Origin: Saprospiraceae bacterium
GTDB lineage: Bacteria > Bacteroidota > Bacteroidia > Chitinophagales > Saprospiraceae
NCBI GenBank assembly: GCA_013002625.1
Contig: JABDJE010000121.1
Location: 1 to 7,023, forward strand
Reading direction: 5' to 3'
DNA: 7,023 nucleotides
Shown: piece after piece, positions 6,316 through 7,023 of the stretch
Position numbering within the stretch: position 1 is the stretch's first letter
Layout of the letters: every line of letters starts with the position of its first letter
Translations under genes and position numbers: made by a program
Notes under the pieces: model-generated
What the model was told of the DNA's origin: nothing
The model's input: the letters and a program-made list of their open reading frames with translations, nothing else
Database searches by the model: none

Positions 6316-6337
6316 TGCTTGCTTCAGTTAGTTGGGT

Positions 6338-6367
6338 TTAAATTAGAATTAAATTCTTTGATTTCAA
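6338..6367 (-). promoter_or_regulatory. Candidate promoter for the ppk2 pair
   Basis: On the - strand, TTG (6367-6365), a 19-nt spacer and TAATTTAA (6345-6338) loosely match the Bacteroidota -33/-7 pattern (TTG, TAnnTTTG), with two mismatches at the end of the -7 element. An inverted repeat AGAATT-a-AATTCT (6345-6357) lies next to the -7 element. The site is in the 119-bp divergent gap (6316-6434), which must also hold the start signals of the + strand lipoprotein gene; for that direction I saw no convincing match. Confidence 0.22.
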
Positions 6368-6434
6368 TAAATAAAGAGATGGATTTGTCATCCTAGTACG
6401 CAAGTATATGACTTAAAAGAAATATTTTGTGTAT

Positions 6435-6914
6435 ATGAAAATAATTCTTTCGGCCATCCTTGCTGTTCTATGTATGTACTCCTGCAAAACAACAGACCCT
6501 GTAGGTATTCAATTGATTTCGCCGGACCCGATAAAAGATCAAATCCTCACGGTTGTTATTGAATTCGAAAAAACAACTAATCCCGAGGTAGATTCATTAA
6601 GCATATTCAACAGCATCATAGCGCCTGGTCATGTCAAAGAAGATCCTATGCAATGGGATGAAGACATGGATTATATATGTGTTTTTCAAGGCAAGGATGA
6701 AACGATATTATCGGAACAATCCTTTCAGGATCCCCTCCGTAAACCTGTGGAATATGTCAATGATAATGGTGAGCTTGCGGTGGAACTGATTGAATTTGAC
6801 AAGCAAGCACTCCCCTTCCGAATCAATTATACCGAAGAAGTAACAAAACTGATCATTTATAAACTTAAAAATGATATTCGATATGAAGTGGCCTCATTCA
6901 AATTTAAAAGCTAG
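6435..6914 (+). CDS. Small predicted lipoprotein of unknown function
   Basis: I do not recognise a family for this 159-aa protein. I start it at the ATG at 6435; a GTG at 6429 would add two residues. The N-terminus is a lipoprotein signal: a Lys, a hydrophobic stretch (IILSAILAVLCM), then Tyr-Ser-Cys, with Cys17 as the likely lipidated residue. The -3 to -1 residues (M-Y-S) fit the lipobox loosely, which is not rare in Bacteroidota. The mature part is acidic and hydrophilic, has no other membrane segment, and has several alternating hydrophobic stretches near its end (TKLIIYKLKNDIRYEVASFK) that suggest a small beta fold; this is inference. It probably sits on the outer membrane. Its last 32 nt overlap the next reading frame, so the two genes are likely one operon, transcribed away from the ppk2 pair. 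Confidence 0.82.
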   Translation: MKIILSAILAVLCMYSCKTTDPVGIQLISPDPIKDQILTVVIEFEKTTNPEVDSLSIFNSIIAPGHVKEDPMQWDEDMDYICVFQGKDETILSEQSFQDPLRKPVEYVNDNGELAVELIEFDKQALPFRINYTEEVTKLIIYKLKNDIRYEVASFKFKS

Positions 6915-7023
6915 GATTTTAGCAACAGCTATGCTCTTGACGAGTGCGGGATTGAACGCACAAAACTACCCTGTCGAACTCGTCGTCGACAATGGGGATA
7001 ATGCCAATCGGATCGTGTACACT
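6883..7023 (+). CDS. Start of a secreted protein (3' end cut by window edge)
   Basis: A reading frame with ATG at 6883 stays open for 47 codons to the window end. It begins inside the lipoprotein gene (32-nt overlap, +1 frame). Its start reads as a signal peptide: a basic n-region (MKWPHSNLKAR), a hydrophobic core (ILATAMLLTSAGL) and a likely cleavage site after NA, just before QNYPVELVV, the 'NAQ' ending common in Bacteroidota exports. An ATG at 6931 is in the same frame but would leave almost no signal peptide, so 6883 is preferred. The mature start (ELVVDNGDNANRIVYT) vaguely recalls the beginning of M64 (IgA peptidase-like) proteins, where a similar D/N-G-...-NRI segment precedes the metal-site region. 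That is a weak guess from memory, and the decisive part lies outside the window. Confidence 0.68.
   Translation, partial: MKWPHSNLKARILATAMLLTSAGLNAQNYPVELVVDNGDNANRIVYT

Noticed and set aside
6316..6434. Riboswitch or small RNA in the divergent gap
   Set aside because: It is only 119 bp, AT-rich, with one short inverted repeat and no recognisable aptamer structure.

Overview
The window looks like a chromosomal stretch of a Bacteroidota bacterium, possibly Saprospiria or Chitinophagia-like (inference). The reasons are moderate to low GC, no Shine-Dalgarno sequence upstream of the starts I checked, a fused hisIE, a family II xylose isomerase, a xylulokinase of the type I associate with Bacteroidota, and exported proteins with typical lipoprotein and '...NAQ' signal peptides. 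No rRNA, tRNA, transposase, CRISPR or phage gene was recognised.

Layout. On the + strand at the left edge is the 3' part of hisIE (histidine biosynthesis), followed by a small GxxExxY-family gene. Next comes about 800 bp without a gene (1026-1834). It is almost entirely a tandem array of a complex repeat of about 242 bp: three full copies and one partial copy. Each unit contains shorter 8-9 bp AATC-type repeats. The array lies between converging genes, because everything from 1835 to 6315 is on the - strand.

Read in its own direction, that - strand block is ppk2 (281 aa), then a second ppk2-like gene (252 aa, 1 nt gap), a 65-nt gap with a weak candidate promoter, xylB, and xylA (2 nt gap). 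xylA and xylB together convert D-xylose through D-xylulose to D-xylulose 5-phosphate, which enters the pentose phosphate pathway. The two polyphosphate kinase 2 proteins align residue for residue without a gap over their core, so they are a tandem duplication. The second has a changed Walker A region (Glu in place of the conserved Asp). A link between polyphosphate and xylose use is not shown by the sequence and may be chance adjacency.

A 119-bp divergent intergenic region separates the ppk2 pair from a + strand gene for a small predicted lipoprotein. The end of that gene overlaps the start of another secreted protein by 32 nt; this second gene runs off the right edge.

The most interesting parts are the composite repeat array beside the GxxExxY gene and the diverged PPK2 pair. 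I saw no clearly new multi-gene system.
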